Assembly (NCBI GenBank): GCA_029233985.1
Contig: JARGOK010000002.1
Coordinates: forward strand, 124,001-188,000
Origin: Candidatus Altimarinota bacterium
GTDB lineage: Bacteria; Patescibacteriota; Gracilibacteria; JAUYGZ01
Length of the DNA stretch: 64,000 nucleotides
Direction of reading: 5' to 3'
Shown: piece by piece, positions 45,765-54,635 of the stretch
How the letters are laid out: every line of letters starts with the position of its first letter
How positions within the stretch are numbered: position 1 is the stretch's first letter
Position numbers and translations under genes: made by a program
The notes under the pieces: model-generated
What the model was told of the DNA's origin: nothing
Database searches by the model: none
Seen by the model: the letters and a program-made list of their open reading frames with translations, nothing else

Positions 45765-46038
45765 ACAACAAAATAAACGGTATAATCATAATATTATAGC
45801 TCATTTTATGTATTTTTGCAAACAAGAAGAGTCAGTACATTACCATCGATAGCCTAGCAATCTCATTACGGTCAGGAACTCAAAGCACACCAGCACTTTC
45901 CTTTCTCATTGCAAGTGATGACTTCATAAAGTTAAGTGCTCACTATTATTTGAGTTTTGCTTATCGTGGCCAAGATTCTTCAGGTTCTCAAAATAACGAA
46001 AAAAAAAGTTCCTCTAATTCCTTTAGATCTTCTAGATC

Positions 46039-47388
46039 CTACTCCTTTTCCAAATAATCTCTCGGATCCACATGTCTCCCGTCTTTCAATACTTCAAAGT
46101 GCAAATGAGGGCCTGTTGTCAGTCTCCCTGCTCCATTCGTCCCTATAGCACCTCCACTAAGCGCCATCACCTGACCTTGTTTTATAAAATCACCTTCATT
46201 CACCATAAACGAGTACACATGACCATACACCGTAGACAATCCATCTCGATGAGCCAACTGCAGATAACTGTATCCCTTACCACCATCATGTACCTTTATC
46301 ACACGTCCAGCCAACGGTGCCTGAATTGGAGTTAACTGGTCTGTGGGAATATCAATAGCATTATGCTCCAAACCAAATCGGTTTCGGTACCCTTCGTCCT
46401 GAAATCCTGCTGATACTCCTAAAGATGGTGACACAGGCCAAATCATCTGTTCACGAGGAAAATCCTGATACTCAAAAGTATCCAAACCAGCAGCTAAAGA
46501 CGTAATCCGTTCATAAAGCGCCTCCTGCTCTAAACGAGCCTCTTCCAATTGGTCTGAAAAGAAGACTTGCTCATGTTTTTTTTCTGCTAATAACTGCCTT
46601 TGATAAACCTTTTGCTGTTCAGCTGAAGCAAGAACAGCACCGATCTGATCGGTATTAATCACCAACTGATCTTGAAGGACTTGTAAACGCATTTTCAACA
46701 ACACCAATTGCTCTTCTTGCGACAGCAACTGTTGAAACTGGTCTACAAGCTGATCATAAACCTGTCTCAATAAATAATCTTGAAAAACCAATTCCCCTGG
46801 TTCAGCTCGACTCGAAAGCCACTGATACAAATTCAGTTGTCCATTTTCCATAATGTATTCTCTCTTCACGCGAAAATATATCTGAACTAATTTGTCCACC
46901 ATTCTTTGCAAATCTTTTTTTTCTAATTCTAATAATTTTTCCTGCACTAAAAACCGGCTCTGCAAGGTCATCAATTGTGACAATTTTCCTTTGAAAAATT
47001 CTTGTTGGTCAGCTAATCTTTGTTGCTGAAGCTGTATTTGCTGAATCTGAGCATCAATCAAAGAAACATCTTGCTGCAAAGGAACCAACACTGCCTCGAG
47101 ACCACTCACCTCTTCAGAAGTTTGTCTAAACAACTTTCGATACCCCTCTTCAAATAAGTCTCGCACAGGAATATCACCTTCTTTGTCAGGAGATACTTCC
47201 AGTTGCTGGCTCCATGTCGGATCTTGCCTTGAGGAGGTACGACCTAAGGTACTGGAGTCCTCTTCGATAAGATATTCATCCGGATCAATCTCAAGTTCCA
47301 ATTCTTCAGCAAAAGAAACCGAAGGCACCAAAAAAAACAACAGCAAAAGAAGACCAAAAAGAAATCGATACGTCATTTTCATATTCAT
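46039..47388 (-). CDS. M23-family murein hydrolase with coiled coil (EnvC/NlpD-like)
   Basis: 449 residues. Signal peptide (about 1-27), long Gln-rich coiled coil (about 85-305), then a C-terminal LytM/peptidase M23 domain (about 320-449). Zinc ligands are visible in EHNAIDIP (His, Asp) and GPHLHFEV (HxH), with YGHV between them. It cleaves peptidoglycan cross-links or activates amidases in cell separation. Its stop lies upstream of pyrB's convergent neighbour; a dockerin-like gene precedes it by 20 nt, so the two are probably cotranscribed. Confidence 0.92.
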   Translation of the reverse strand: MNMKMTYRFLFGLLLLLFFLVPSVSFAEELELEIDPDEYLIEEDSSTLGRTSSRQDPTWSQQLEVSPDKEGDIPVRDLFEEGYRKLFRQTSEEVSGLEAVLVPLQQDVSLIDAQIQQIQLQQQRLADQQEFFKGKLSQLMTLQSRFLVQEKLLELEKKDLQRMVDKLVQIYFRVKREYIMENGQLNLYQWLSSRAEPGELVFQDYLLRQVYDQLVDQFQQLLSQEEQLVLLKMRLQVLQDQLVINTDQIGAVLASAEQQKVYQRQLLAEKKHEQVFFSDQLEEARLEQEALYERITSLAAGLDTFEYQDFPREQMIWPVSPSLGVSAGFQDEGYRNRFGLEHNAIDIPTDQLTPIQAPLAGRVIKVHDGGKGYSYLQLAHRDGLSTVYGHVYSFMVNEGDFIKQGQVMALSGGAIGTNGAGRLTTGPHLHFEVLKDGRHVDPRDYLEKE

Positions 47389-47408
47389 ATCTCGATTTCA
47401 AAAGAAAA

Positions 47409-48035
47409 CTAATTCGTCTCATATTCCGACAAAACAATCGCTAACATCTGAGTTGCTTGGTTTCCCAAAGTATTCCAGTTTTGGATCAAGTACAGCAAAT
47501 CAGTGAAATCAAATATTCCATCACTATTCGAGTCAGCCTGTTGTGTCAGAGGACTCTGAATCTTATAAATAAAATCAGCAATATGCACAAATTGTCCATT
47601 ATCCTTTCGTTCAACTTTAAACTTCAAATTTCCTTCAGTTTCTGGGGCAAAAAAGTACGTCACCACTGCGTTTGGATCCGACAATGTCACCTGAGTAAAA
47701 TTCCCAGTATCTGGAATCCACCTTACTTCATCAGTATTAGAAGTCACCACAGGCAGAGGAAGAGCATTCAGAACAACTGTTTCTTTAAATCCATACACAA
47801 AAGTATGAATGTATACTCCCCCAATCAATTGTTGGTTGGCAGGTTGCTTTGAAGATGGTATTTGACCAGAATTGTATCCTGTAGCATTCGGTGCATAACC
47901 AACAGGATTACCTCCACCAGTTACATTCGTCTGCAAATTCAAATCCATCTGGTACATATTCCATACCAAAATCACTACCAACATCAGCACGGCTCCCATC
48001 ACTGCAAACTGTCCTGTTTTTCGATCCATAAACAT
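47409..48035 (-). CDS. Membrane-anchored protein with a dockerin-like EF-hand
   Basis: 208 residues. One N-terminal membrane helix (about 11-27, FAVMGAVLMLVVILVW), a Gly/Asn-rich linker, a beta-rich domain (about 75-160), then DSNSDGIFDFTDLLYLIQNW (about 168-187), which matches half of a type I dockerin: calcium ligands D-x-N-x-D-G and a hydrophobic helix. The second dockerin repeat is absent. It is followed 20 nt later by the M23 peptidase gene. A calcium-dependent cell-surface role is plausible. Confidence 0.7.
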   Translation of the reverse strand: MFMDRKTGQFAVMGAVLMLVVILVWNMYQMDLNLQTNVTGGGNPVGYAPNATGYNSGQIPSSKQPANQQLIGGVYIHTFVYGFKETVVLNALPLPVVTSNTDEVRWIPDTGNFTQVTLSDPNAVVTYFFAPETEGNLKFKVERKDNGQFVHIADFIYKIQSPLTQQADSNSDGIFDFTDLLYLIQNWNTLGNQATQMLAIVLSEYETN

Positions 48036-48170
48036 AAAAAATATTCACATCAAACTATATCACGTGCACAAAGAGCATCCAAAACAAGAAATATCAGTAG
48101 AAAAGCATTTAGAAAGACCTGCTAGGGGGAATTCACCATATAACGCTCGTGAGTCTTCATAAATAATCCA

Positions 48171-48199
48171 TTGTCATCGGATTAATGCTGATTTATACT
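48171..48199 (+). promoter_or_regulatory. tRNA promoter
   Basis: TTGTCA (48171-48176), 17-nt spacer, TATACT (48194-48199). Transcription would begin about 38 nt before the tRNA. Confidence 0.7.
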
Positions 48200-48243
48200 C
48201 TTCTGGCATATTTACCAGTATACATTGGCGAAATGCATAATGT

Positions 48244-48320
48244 GTCAGGGTAGCTCAGCTGGTTAGAGCACAGGATTCATAACCCTGAGGTCGGCGGTTC
48301 AAGTCCGCCCCTTGACACCA
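48244..48320 (+). tRNA. tRNA with CAT anticodon (elongator Met, or Ile2)
   Basis: 77 nt with encoded CCA. Acceptor GTCAGGG / CCTTGAC plus discriminator A; D arm GCTC/GAGC; anticodon loop TTCATAA (anticodon CAT); T arm GGCGG-TTCAAGT-CCGCC. The anticodon stem CAGGA/CCCTG has an A-C opposition next to the loop. Initiator features (three G-C pairs before the anticodon loop, C1-A72) are missing, so it is an elongator Met or lysidine-modified Ile tRNA. Confidence 0.92.
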
Positions 48321-48507
48321 TACAAATCATATCAGGACACACGCGCTTCTTTTTCTAGGAAGACAGTTAAAAGATCAAATAGATTACGACAAAAAAACAC
48401 TTAAAACACCACATTACTCCTTTAAAGCACGATTGACTTGACCTAATAATAATTATTACCGCATTAGCAATAATATTAAAAGGCATTATCATATTGAGTT
48501 CAGAGTG
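48321..48507. other. Intergenic region after the tRNA
   Basis: A weak CTTC-TTTTTCTA-GGAAG hairpin stands near 48348-48363. Otherwise nothing is recognised. Confidence 0.3.
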
Positions 48508-48894
48508 CTAAGCACGCTCATAAACATAATATAAAATCACATCAGGTTTCGTATAATCAAAGCCAGGCTCTACAGTATATCCTTTCTCAACCAATTCAGC
48601 ATAGAGCTGGTCATCATTCTCACCTCCTGGATGAGCATCGCCAACAGTATATTGCACTTCAGCACACCCAATATACTTTCCAGCTTCTTTATACCACTTC
48701 TTTCGCTGAAGAAAATATGCAACAATCTTTTCATCTGGAAGAACAAAATCATAATGATCTAAATATTCCGATTGTAGATACTTTTCGAGTACTATAAGAA
48801 TATTTTCTTTGTGTTTCTCAGGATCAGCAATGCGCTCATTTCTCCTAATTTCTTCACTTGATAGTTCCTCATAATAATCTCCAGCTGATTCCAT
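48508..48894 (-). CDS. Small soluble protein of unknown function
   Basis: 128 residues, acidic, no signal peptide or membrane segment. Features: LPDEKIVAYFLQRKKWYKEAGKYIGCAE and a C-terminal PDVILYYVYERA strand. The mixed alpha-beta pattern is compatible with a small ferredoxin-like fold. No family recognised. It stands alone between the tRNA and psiE. Confidence 0.6.
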   Translation of the reverse strand: MESAGDYYEELSSEEIRRNERIADPEKHKENILIVLEKYLQSEYLDHYDFVLPDEKIVAYFLQRKKWYKEAGKYIGCAEVQYTVGDAHPGGENDDQLYAELVEKGYTVEPGFDYTKPDVILYYVYERA

Positions 48895-49059
48895 AAGAAT
48901 TCTTTAAAAATACATTATACAATTATATCATGTTCTGATAAGAAAAAAAAGCAAACAACCAGCTCTTTCCATGTCCAGTAAAGAAAACTCATATTTCAAA
49001 ATGAATCAAATAACGCTACTATTTGAAACCAATGAACACCTCAATAATAAACTCCTCGT

Positions 49060-49581
49060 ATGAATACCGAAGACTCAACCACTCTCAAAGTTCTCCAAAT
49101 TTCGACTAAATTTCTTGCCATAGCTTTAGGAGCAGCTCTGGTTATTGCTTCATCCATTGAAATATACAAAGTAAGTATAGAATTACTCGATTTTCAAATA
49201 TCATCGGCTATTCAAGAAGGAATGTTTATGCTAATCCTCTTAGAAATGTTTTACGTGGTCAGGTCATTTATCAAATACGGGAGCGTCAATACTTCACTCA
49301 TTATTAGCGTCGGGATTGTCGCCATTATCAAAGTCATCATTTTCAATCTCAATACGATGGACCTCAACAAAGCCATCGGATTTTCCGTACTCTTTTTATC
49401 ACTCTCAGTAGGACTGCTCCTAGAAAACCAGCACTACAAATTAAAAATTGACCAAGGACGAAAACCAGTAGGTCTCAATATATTCAAAGACTTCTTCATG
49501 ACAAATGAAGAACAAATTCAAGAACTCGAACAAGAGGATTTTCAGTCAGCTCAAAAAAAAGAAGCTCAGAGCCTTTCATAA
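49060..49581 (+). CDS. PsiE-family membrane protein
   Basis: 173 residues with four membrane helices (about 14-32, 48-64, 78-96, 106-124). EGMFMLILLEMFYVVRSF followed by ISVGIVAIIKVIIF is the PsiE (phosphate-starvation-inducible E) pattern. The C-terminal tail is charged. The role of PsiE is unknown even in E. coli. Its last 16 bp overlap the convergent DAHP synthase gene. Confidence 0.78.
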   Translation: MNTEDSTTLKVLQISTKFLAIALGAALVIASSIEIYKVSIELLDFQISSAIQEGMFMLILLEMFYVVRSFIKYGSVNTSLIISVGIVAIIKVIIFNLNTMDLNKAIGFSVLFLSLSVGLLLENQHYKLKIDQGRKPVGLNIFKDFFMTNEEQIQELEQEDFQSAQKKEAQSLS

Positions 49582-50606
49582 GCAGACATAATCATATTTT
49601 CAGTCTCTTCAAATCCAATACACGCATCAGTAACAGAAACACCATATTCTAGCTCTCCCCAACCTCCGGCAATATCTTGCCGACCTTCGTGAATATGACT
49701 TTCCACCATAATACCTTTGATAGCAGATGTTCCATTTTTGATCTGCTGAATAACATCATTCCAAACGACAGGCTGTTGTTTATGGTCTTTGTTGCTATTC
49801 GCATGACTACAATCCACAAAGAACTGTGCCGGTAAACCAGCATCAATACAATCTTTTTCAAGCTGAGCTATTTTTTCAGCCTGATAATTCGGTCCATTTT
49901 TCCCTCCACGAAGAACAATATGACAATATGGGTTTCCCGTAGTCCTTACCACCGCAACCTTTCCATCTCCATCCATTCCAAGAAAGTGATGTTCATTTGT
50001 TGCCGTCACAATAGCGTTTAGTGCAATATCAACATTCCCCATCGTTCCATTCTTAAACCCCACAGGCATAGACAATCCACTCGCCAATTCACGATGTGTC
50101 TGAGATTCAGCAGTTCGAGCTCCGATAGCAGACCAGCAAATCAGGTCCGAATAATACTGAATAGTAATAGGACCAAGAACCTCAGTAGCTGTTGGAAGGC
50201 CCAGTTCATTGATTTGAATCAGTAAATCACGAGCCAGCTCCACTCCCTTTGCCAAGGTATAAGAATTGTCCAAGTAAGGATCGTAAATAAATCCCTTCCA
50301 TCCGATTGTAGTCCGAGGTTTTTCAAAGTATGTTCGCATGACGATGACCATTTTGTCCTCAACCTTTTTTCGTAATGTATTCAGCTTTTTTGCATACTCC
50401 AGAGCTTGATCCATATCATGAATAGAACATGGCCCAACCACAACAACAGTGCGGTCATCATGCCCATCCATAATATTTTGAATATCTTCACGACCTTTCC
50501 AAACCGTTTCATTTGTCTTTGAAGTCATAGGAAACTTTGCCATCACCTGCTCTGGCGACTCAATCAATTCAAACGCATCGACATGGACATTATTTGTTTT
50601 CTTCAT
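49566..50606 (-). CDS. aroG: 3-deoxy-7-phosphoheptulonate (DAHP) synthase, class I
   Basis: 346 residues from ATG 50606 (MKKTNNVHV). First step of the shikimate pathway, joining phosphoenolpyruvate and erythrose 4-phosphate. Class Ialpha motifs are complete: VVGPCSIHD (about 56-64), RTYFEKPRTTIGWKG (about 92-106), GARTAESQTHRELASGLS, CHIVLRGGKNGPNY and VDCSHANSNKDH. The N-terminus is of the E. coli AroF/G/H type, so feedback inhibition by an aromatic amino acid is likely. The symbol is by similarity; it could equally be named aroF. aroB, a later step, lies 8 kb downstream. Confidence 0.95.
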   Translation of the reverse strand: MKKTNNVHVDAFELIESPEQVMAKFPMTSKTNETVWKGREDIQNIMDGHDDRTVVVVGPCSIHDMDQALEYAKKLNTLRKKVEDKMVIVMRTYFEKPRTTIGWKGFIYDPYLDNSYTLAKGVELARDLLIQINELGLPTATEVLGPITIQYYSDLICWSAIGARTAESQTHRELASGLSMPVGFKNGTMGNVDIALNAIVTATNEHHFLGMDGDGKVAVVRTTGNPYCHIVLRGGKNGPNYQAEKIAQLEKDCIDAGLPAQFFVDCSHANSNKDHKQQPVVWNDVIQQIKNGTSAIKGIMVESHIHEGRQDIAGGWGELEYGVSVTDACIGFEETENMIMSAYERL

Positions 50607-50754
50607 AGTGAAAAGATCATACCACATGAGTGATACAAATATTCAAAGAACCATGCCCCAAGAAGAATAAAGCATCAACATCATCTCCTTCTAAAGAAGA
50701 AAAATCCAACGTAATATATCTATAATGTCTCGAGCCCAATAACCTCATTTCACT

Positions 50755-51042
50755 ATGAAAGACTTCATCAGCTTCATTCGCGAACAAGGAGTCGTCGGAC
50801 TCACCATAGGTTTTATCCTAGGAGGTGCCACATCCAAAGTGGTCTCATCCTTTGTAAAAGGTATTGTCCAACCTCTCATTGGAATGACTATCGGTAGCCC
50901 AGAAGGACTCGCAGAACTCAAATACCAATCTATTCTCTATGGACAATTTTTAGTGGATTTCATCGATTTTGCGATCATTGCAGCAATAGTCTACTTTATT
51001 TTCAGCAAACTTGGGCTTACAAAGCTCGATAAGAAAAAATAA
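50755..51042 (+). CDS. mscL: Large-conductance mechanosensitive channel family protein, short
   Basis: 95 residues against about 130 in typical MscL. The first helix IREQGVVGLTIGFILGGATSKVVSSFVKGIVQP and the second ILYGQFLVDFIDFAIIAAIVYFIF correspond to TM1 and TM2 of MscL (pore-lining GxxxGxxxS pattern). The periplasmic loop and C-terminal helix are shortened. It probably forms a tension-gated pore against osmotic shock. Confidence 0.85.
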   Translation: MKDFISFIREQGVVGLTIGFILGGATSKVVSSFVKGIVQPLIGMTIGSPEGLAELKYQSILYGQFLVDFIDFAIIAAIVYFIFSKLGLTKLDKKK

Positions 51043-51184
51043 TACAAACGCGTACAAAATAAATCACTCAAAAATGTCCCTTATCGCATCTCGACTACCT
51101 GCCCAAAACAAAGTTGAAGGGGAGCTAAAGGTGTTCTTGAGGTAAGCATTGCAAATAAACGAACAACTCATGCGGAAGATTTGC

Positions 51185-51252
51185 CTTATCCATCTTTTTC
51201 ATCCAGAAACGAGCCAGCCTCTGGTTAAAAAAGGATTAGGGGTTGGGTTAAA
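51185..51252 (+). repeat. Dispersed element, copy 2
   Basis: Partner of 44500-44572 (see there). In this copy an inner stem CCAGA/TCTGG can form between the outer arms CTTTTT and AAAAAAGG. It lies between mscL and the convergent 128-aa gene. Confidence 0.45.
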
Positions 51253-51264
51253 GAAATTCACATT

Positions 51265-51651
51265 CTACTCGCCAAACAAATTAATACTCTCCCAAGCCGC
51301 ATTATGCTCCCGAATATCGGAGCTTTTTTGAAATACATCTACTTTAAAATTCGATTCATCCCATTCGTCAAAAACCTCATCCTCCCAGTCATATCTCCCA
51401 AAAGTTTCTTTTGCCTCAAATTTTACAAGTGGAAGTTTTGAAGTATGGTCAGCAGGCTCTAAAATCGTCACACATATGACTTCAATCAACTCATTACCAA
51501 CTCCAATTTCTTCTTCTGTCTCTTCACTGCGCACCTTGTATCCACGATCCAAAAACTTCTTTATCATCGCTCTATGCTGCTTGTTTTTATCGTCACTTGT
51601 TGGTCTAAAAACCTCATCCATAGCTCTCATTTTACGTTTAGGGGCACCCAT
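51265..51651 (-). CDS. Small acidic protein of unknown function
   Basis: 128 residues, soluble, mixed alpha-beta (FLDRGYKVRSEETEEEIGVGNELIEVICVT and FEAKETFGRYDWEDEVFDEW). The pattern vaguely recalls RraB-type RNase regulators but is too weak to claim. No signal or membrane segments. Confidence 0.55.
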   Translation of the reverse strand: MGAPKRKMRAMDEVFRPTSDDKNKQHRAMIKKFLDRGYKVRSEETEEEIGVGNELIEVICVTILEPADHTSKLPLVKFEAKETFGRYDWEDEVFDEWDESNFKVDVFQKSSDIREHNAAWESINLFGE

Positions 51652-51727
51652 AAGAATTCAATAAAAAATACAACACCCATAGTATAACAAATGATCTAGG
51701 CAACAAACACCAAACAATACGCCAATA

Positions 51728-52168
51728 TTATTCCTCTAAGGAATCAGAAGCATCTTCTTCTTTAAAATCCAAGGATCCAGAATTAACACAATACCTCATT
51801 CCACTGGCTTCGGTTCCATTATCATGTTTGGTGGGACCATCAGGAAATACATGCCCCAGATGACCTCCGCATTTTCCGCAAACAACCTCAGTCCTAACCA
51901 TTCCATGAGTTTCATCGGTATGCTCTATCACGGCTCCTTCTGTTACAGCCTCAGTAAAACTCGGCCATCCCGATCCAGAATCAAACTTTGTCTTCGAAGC
52001 AAACAAAATCTCCCCACACCCTGCGCAAATATATTGCCCAGTAGTTTTATTTTCCAATAGCTCACCACTAAACGGAGCCTCTGTGCCTTTTTCACGAAGG
52101 ATACGATACTGATCATCCGTCAATCGTTCCTTCCACTGTTCTTCCGATAAATGTAGGTCATCACTCAT
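51728..52168 (-). CDS. msrB: Peptide-methionine (R)-S-oxide reductase
   Basis: 146 residues. Reduces methionine-R-sulfoxide in proteins. Two zinc-binding CxxC pairs (CAGC near residue 48, CGKC near 97), the substrate-binding GWPSF, and the catalytic RYCVNSGSLDF with Cys near 127 are all present. A short acidic C-terminal tail (DASDSLEE) follows. No MsrA is encoded nearby. Confidence 0.96.
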   Translation of the reverse strand: MSDDLHLSEEQWKERLTDDQYRILREKGTEAPFSGELLENKTTGQYICAGCGEILFASKTKFDSGSGWPSFTEAVTEGAVIEHTDETHGMVRTEVVCGKCGGHLGHVFPDGPTKHDNGTEASGMRYCVNSGSLDFKEEDASDSLEE

Positions 52169-52208
52169 AAGGTAGGTAAGATTACATCAAGTATAGCTCA
52201 ACTCTTCT

Positions 52209-52502
52209 ATGAAAAAAAACCTCATCATCATCTTCAATGTCATCTTTGGACTCGTCCTTATCCCTGCATGTATGACAGCTATGACAAGTCCACTAATAAT
52301 TGAGACCCAAAGATCCATAAAACCCCCAAACCCATGGGAAGCTTTTGGATCTCTCATTATCTTTCCTGTTCTCATTATCTTCTCCATCATCAGCTCAATC
52401 CTCTTCCTCGTCTACGAAAAACCAAACCCAGCTCTCGTCATGAGTGGAATCGCATTCTTAAACATCATTCTCCTTCTTGGTGCCTTGTTTCAATTAGAAT
52501 AA
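52209..52502 (+). CDS. Small membrane protein of unknown function
   Basis: 97 residues with three hydrophobic helices (about 4-25, 47-68 and 76-95). A Pro-rich loop (SIKPPNPWEAFG) lies between the first and second. It is divergent from msrB and convergent with the methyltransferase gene. No family recognised. Confidence 0.6.
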   Translation: MKKNLIIIFNVIFGLVLIPACMTAMTSPLIIETQRSIKPPNPWEAFGSLIIFPVLIIFSIISSILFLVYEKPNPALVMSGIAFLNIILLLGALFQLE

Positions 52503-52509
52503 GAAAAGG

Positions 52510-52992
52510 CTACGAACTCACACTTCTTTCCAACTCCAGCAACCACTCTTTTTTCTCTACACCAGGTTGATACCCTCCGAGTGACCCATCAGAGCCCACT
52601 ACTCGATGACATGGCACGATGATAGGCAATGGGTTTTTATTATTTGCTCCTCCAACAGCTCGAGCTTTTTTGACATCACCCACCATCTTCGCTTGATCCG
52701 CATACGCTCGTGTCTCTCCATAAGGGATCTGCATCAAAGCATCCCAAGCCTGCATTTGAAAAGTTGTGCCTACCAATGAAAAAGGCACATCAAAAGAAAC
52801 TCTCTTCCCAGAAAAATACTCCAGTAATTGAACCTCAACCGCCAAAAGCAATGAGGTCGACTCAGAAGGATGATCAGAAACACCAAACTTCAGCCCGACC
52901 AAGACTTCATTCTTTTCAAGAAGTGTCAGAGACCCCACCGGAGATTCCATGTAATGATAAAAAAACTGATCCATAATGGGTATTGAGAACAT
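52510..52992 (-). CDS. ogt: Methylated-DNA-protein cysteine methyltransferase
   Basis: 160 residues from the ATG at 52992, only 2 nt after the stop of the FtsB-like gene (MDQFFYHY at 52974 is an alternative). It repairs O6-alkylguanine by transfer to its own Cys. The active-site motif IVPCHRVVG (Cys near residue 130) and helix-turn-helix (FQMQAWDALMQIPYGETRAYADQA) with the Arg finger are present. The gap to the upstream gene suggests translational coupling. Confidence 0.95.
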   Translation of the reverse strand: MFSIPIMDQFFYHYMESPVGSLTLLEKNEVLVGLKFGVSDHPSESTSLLLAVEVQLLEYFSGKRVSFDVPFSLVGTTFQMQAWDALMQIPYGETRAYADQAKMVGDVKKARAVGGANNKNPLPIIVPCHRVVGSDGSLGGYQPGVEKKEWLLELERSVSS

Positions 52993-52994
52993 TC

Positions 52995-53408
52995 CTAATC
53001 AATTTGTGGGATTCGAGCAAACAAATACTGCATCCATTTGGAACTCAGGTCTTCTTCAAAAATCCAATCATTCGAAGAAATAATTCGTTCATCCCCTCCA
53101 GTCACAATAACAACCTTCTCTCCAACAGATTTTCTATTCAGTTTTCTTTTGGCTTCTTTTCGAAAAAAATAATCAGTTTGATAGTACTCGTATCGCTTTT
53201 CAAGATCTTGATTTGTCTCAACCAAACGCTGATTTTCATCCATAAACCACTGTTTCTTTACTTCAATTTGATAGCTTTTGTAAAGCAAGCTCGTGTATTC
53301 CACAAACAACCAACCACTCAAAATCAGCAAAACGGCCATCATGACTCGAATTTGAAAGTTTTTATACGAAACCGGGTGATGATTGCCCTGGGCAACAGCA
53401 GTACTCAT
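52995..53408 (-). CDS. FtsB/DivIC-like cell-division protein
   Basis: 137 residues. One membrane helix near residues 23-41 (VMMAVLLILSGWLFVEY), then a coiled coil (about 45-85, ENQRLVETNQDLEKRYEYYQ) and a short conserved segment EAKRKLNRKSVGEKVVIV, as in FtsB/DivIC septum initiators. Such proteins bridge FtsL and FtsQ/DivIB in the divisome. Followed by ogt. Confidence 0.82.
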   Translation of the reverse strand: MSTAVAQGNHHPVSYKNFQIRVMMAVLLILSGWLFVEYTSLLYKSYQIEVKKQWFMDENQRLVETNQDLEKRYEYYQTDYFFRKEAKRKLNRKSVGEKVVIVTGGDERIISSNDWIFEEDLSSKWMQYLFARIPQID

Positions 53409-53533
53409 AGTGTTATTACTTATTCACTTCCATACTACCAAACCTCTTCCGTTCGATCTACAAAGAACAAAACGAATAAACAACAAAGCAAAAATCTATG
53501 AACTATAAACAATAAACACTCCACTCCGAACAA

Positions 53534-53542
53534 TGCTACAAT
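53534..53542 (+). promoter_or_regulatory. Extended -10 promoter of the TPR gene
   Basis: TGC-TACAAT, 28 nt before the ATG at 53571. No good -35 box. Confidence 0.45.
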
Positions 53543-53570
53543 TCACGAGAAAACACCTCCTCATTTCGAT

Positions 53571-54566
53571 ATGAAATACTATCTCATCATCGTCATTATC
53601 ATCTTGTTGGCTTTCACAAGTCTAGAACTCATTCCTAGCACAAAAGCACCATCCAAAGGAAAAAACCTCCTAAGTGCCTCGATCCAACTCAACACAGTCA
53701 AATCCACAAAATCCGAATTGGCATCTTCTATGTTTTCAGAAAAACCCATTCCATCTACAGAATCCAAGCTCCAGATTCTGAACTCAAGTATATCAAAAGC
53801 TGCCATTCTTATTTCTGAAGGGAACCGTGACGAGGCAGGAGTATATCTCCATAGCCTCATCGAAAATCATCCTGATGGAGAAACCAAGCTAAAAGCTTTG
53901 TCTTTGCTAAACATCTATCACACTTTCGATCAACATCGTGACGCAGACACTAGCTATCTCTGGACACTCTTTGCAAAGCAACTCGGTGAATTTGAAGAGT
54001 ATGATATCGCCATCACTCTTGCGGAAAAAGCCACCCAGTTAAACGAAAACTATCGAGATGCATGGCTCATAAAAGGATACTGTGAAATGAAAACAGAAAA
54101 CTTAGATGAATCTGAAAAATCACTCCTCAAAGCATACCAACTCGATCCTGGAAACACCCAAATTCAATACCTCCTCGGAGTAATGTACTTTAAACAAAAA
54201 AAACCTGAATTGAGTAGCCAGTACTTGCTCTATGCCAAGCAAAACGATCATATTCACCTCCAAGACATCAGAGAAAAACTCGCAGAAAATGCTATTTTAT
54301 CTGAAAACTACGCACTCGCTTCTCATTATTTCGAAGAAGCACTCACAAACAGCACCGACACGGCATCGATCCTCTCTCGTCTCATATGGCTCCATATCGA
54401 AAAACTCCAACAACCCGATAAAGCCACTCTTTTTGCAGAAAAACGCATCATTGAATATCCATCAGATCCCGAAAGCCACCAACTCATGAGCTGGGTCCTC
54501 ACCAAACAAGATGAACTAGAAAAGGCCTTAAAGTATCTAGAAAAGAGCGAGGCTCTAAAAAAATAA
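53571..54566 (+). CDS. Secreted or membrane-anchored TPR protein
   Basis: 331 residues. A hydrophobic N-terminal segment (about 1-20, YYLIIVIIILLAFTSLELI) acts as a signal anchor. After a Ser-rich linker come tetratricopeptide repeats (about 85-325), for example YDIAITLAEKATQLNENYRDAWLIKGYCEMKTENLDES and PESHQLMSWVLTKQDELEKALKYLEKSE. Probably a scaffold for protein interactions. No link to neighbouring genes is visible. Confidence 0.82.
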   Translation: MKYYLIIVIIILLAFTSLELIPSTKAPSKGKNLLSASIQLNTVKSTKSELASSMFSEKPIPSTESKLQILNSSISKAAILISEGNRDEAGVYLHSLIENHPDGETKLKALSLLNIYHTFDQHRDADTSYLWTLFAKQLGEFEEYDIAITLAEKATQLNENYRDAWLIKGYCEMKTENLDESEKSLLKAYQLDPGNTQIQYLLGVMYFKQKKPELSSQYLLYAKQNDHIHLQDIREKLAENAILSENYALASHYFEEALTNSTDTASILSRLIWLHIEKLQQPDKATLFAEKRIIEYPSDPESHQLMSWVLTKQDELEKALKYLEKSEALKK

Positions 54567-54582
54567 CAAAAAGAAGACATCT

Positions 54583-54610
54583 ATGACTTTTTCTTTAATA
54601 CCTCTATAAT
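54583..54610 (+). promoter_or_regulatory. pth promoter
   Basis: ATGACT (54583-54588), 16-nt spacer, TATAAT (54605-54610), about 25 nt before the ATG. Confidence 0.6.
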
Positions 54611-54635
54611 CCTTAATATCACTAGAACACCTTTT

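Noticed and set aside
45798-46055. A plus-strand frame open for about 85 codons between the acidic gene and the M23 peptidase
   Set aside because: It has no ATG, GTG or TTG start, its composition is low-complexity Ser-rich, and its 3' part is antisense to the peptidase gene; unlike rbfA it resembles no family.
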